Part shown: piece after piece, positions 62,974 through 64,000 of the stretch
How positions within the stretch are numbered: position 1 is the stretch's first letter
Layout of the letters: every line of letters begins with the position of its first letter
Assembly (NCBI GenBank): GCA_022447625.1
Contig: JAKVAX010000006.1
Location: 124,001-188,000, forward strand
Length of the DNA: 64,000 bases
Origin: Flavobacteriales bacterium
GTDB taxonomy: Bacteria > Bacteroidota > Bacteroidia > Flavobacteriales_D > Sanyastnellaceae
Direction: 5' to 3'
The notes under the pieces: generated by a model
What the model saw: only the letters and a program-made list of their open reading frames with translations
Databases searched by the model: none
What the model was told of the DNA's origin: nothing
Made by a program: the position numbers and the translations under genes

Positions 62974-64000
62974 ATGAAAAAGCTTTACAACAAGGTCGAT
63001 CGAAGGGAACTGATGAAGCGTATGGAAGATAGCACTGTGCCCCGCACAACTATCTCGTTCTATAAGTACGCACGTATTCAGAACCCTGATTTTTTCCGCG
63101 ATTTCCTCTACGTTAATTGGGAGGAGCTAGGTGTTTTTGGCCGCACCTACGTAGCGTCAGAAGGTGTTAATGCACAAATCTCTATCCCAAGTGAGAATGT
63201 AAATGCATTTCGTGAGCACCTCTACAGTGTTACTTTCCTAGATGGTATCCGTTTGAATATCTCAGTTGACGACGATGGTAAATCGTTTTATAAGCTGAAG
63301 ATTAAAGTGCGCGATAAAATCGTTGCTGATGGTCTGGATGATGAATCGTTCGATGTCACACAACGAGGAAAGCATGTCAATGCTGAAGAGTTCAACGAAC
63401 TGACCTCTGACCCTGATACGATCTTGGTTGACATGCGTAATCACTACGAATCTGAAGTAGGGCATTTCAAAGGAGCCATTCTCCCTGACGTGGATACCTT
63501 CCGCGAGGAGTTGGATATGGTGACCGACATGCTTGAAGAAGACAAAGACCGTAAGGTGGTGATGTACTGCACAGGTGGAATTCGTTGTGAGAAAGCGAGT
63601 GCTTGGTTTAAGCATCAAGGCTACCACAACGTTTATCAGCTGAACGGTGGAATCATCGAGTACACGCGCCAAGTTCGTGAGGGAGATCTTGAGAACCGTT
63701 ACGTTGGAAAGAACTTTGTATTTGACGAGCGTCGTGCGGAGCGGATTACCGATGACGTGATCTCACTATGCCACCAATGTGGCGAACCATGTGATGACCA
63801 TACGAACTGTGTGAACGTCGCATGCAATCTGCTTTTCATCCAATGTGAGAAGTGTAAGGCAAAATATAACAACTGCTGCTGTACGGAATGTCAAGAGATT
63901 CATGCGCTTCCAGAAGAAGAGCAGAAGGAATTGCGCAAAGGCAAGGAAAACAGCAATAAGATTTTCCGAAAAGGACGTTCAGAGTCGTTAAAATTCCAGG
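62974..64000 (+). CDS. trhO: Rhodanese-type tRNA uridine hydroxylase TrhO, 3' end outside window
   Basis: The frame is open from ATG 62974 to the window end (342 codons), so only the C-terminus may be missing. TrhO (YceA family) hydroxylates uridine 34 of tRNA with molecular oxygen. Features in order: N-terminal domain with YVASEGVNAQIS, a rhodanese domain with the active-site loop YCTGGIRCEKAS, and a Cys-rich zinc-like region (CHQCGEPCDDHTNC, then CEKCKAKYNNCCCTEC). Family length is about 320-350, so little is lost. Confidence 0.92.
   Translation, partial: MKKLYNKVDRRELMKRMEDSTVPRTTISFYKYARIQNPDFFRDFLYVNWEELGVFGRTYVASEGVNAQISIPSENVNAFREHLYSVTFLDGIRLNISVDDDGKSFYKLKIKVRDKIVADGLDDESFDVTQRGKHVNAEEFNELTSDPDTILVDMRNHYESEVGHFKGAILPDVDTFREELDMVTDMLEEDKDRKVVMYCTGGIRCEKASAWFKHQGYHNVYQLNGGIIEYTRQVREGDLENRYVGKNFVFDERRAERITDDVISLCHQCGEPCDDHTNCVNVACNLLFIQCEKCKAKYNNCCCTECQEIHALPEEEQKELRKGKENSNKIFRKGRSESLKFQ

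Overview
The window is a gene-dense chromosomal stretch from a member of the Bacteroidota, most likely a marine Flavobacteriales of the Cryomorphaceae/Schleiferiaceae type. Several things point there: many secreted proteins carrying type IX secretion (T9SS) C-terminal sorting domains, a PorZ gene, an alternative complex III respiratory operon, -7 promoter boxes of the TAnnTTTG type, GT117/DUF2723 and MORN/YwqK-repeat proteins, and a near absence of Shine-Dalgarno sequences. Placement below order is an inference. No rRNA, tRNA, CRISPR array, insertion sequence or prophage gene was recognised.

Layout. 1-1075 is the 3' end of gcvP. 1339-9467 holds four tandem secreted T9SS proteins. 9536-17258 has a GH3-family protein, a von Willebrand A protein, a udk/arsC-like/EamA/HAAO run and a Cys-rich T9SS protein. 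17430-21311 is a giant GT117-like membrane protein, followed by an unannotated-size 48-residue gene on the minus strand. 21753-26445 is a sigma-54 response regulator, a FIST sensor and a hybrid histidine kinase. 26446-30930 has a 99-residue stand-alone sorting-domain protein, wecB, purN, marC, rnhA and a glutaryl-CoA-dehydrogenase-like gene. 31070-33866 (minus) is an aminotransferase, FkbM methyltransferase and omega-amidase-like operon. 34110-36761 is a secreted subtilase-like protein with 25-residue Cys repeats. 36886-42197 (minus) has a frameshifted acetyltransferase, porZ, an AlbA_2 protein and a MORN-repeat protein. 42400-47046 is rimP-nusA-infB. 47906-59747 is the alternative complex III operon actABCDEF followed by coxB and a frameshifted coxA. 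60515-62471 is ruvB-queG, and the window ends inside a trhO-like gene.

How it fits together. The T9SS cargo genes and PorZ belong to one surface-display pathway: cargo crosses the inner membrane by signal peptide and the outer membrane by T9SS, and PorZ acts at the cell surface in cargo attachment. The ACIII and Cox genes form one quinol-to-oxygen electron chain. The rimP-nusA-infB operon is the usual translation/transcription factor set, here preceded by a terminator-like hairpin.

Two signals are not explained by genes. A 13-17 base motif, consensus TTCCGCGMTAGCGAAA, occurs about twelve times in 64 kb on both strands, mostly inside reading frames. Separately, eight short intergenic tracts in six gaps share a degenerate 7-base periodicity although their sequences differ. 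Two frame disruptions (coxA, acetyltransferase) are present and may be real or sequence errors.
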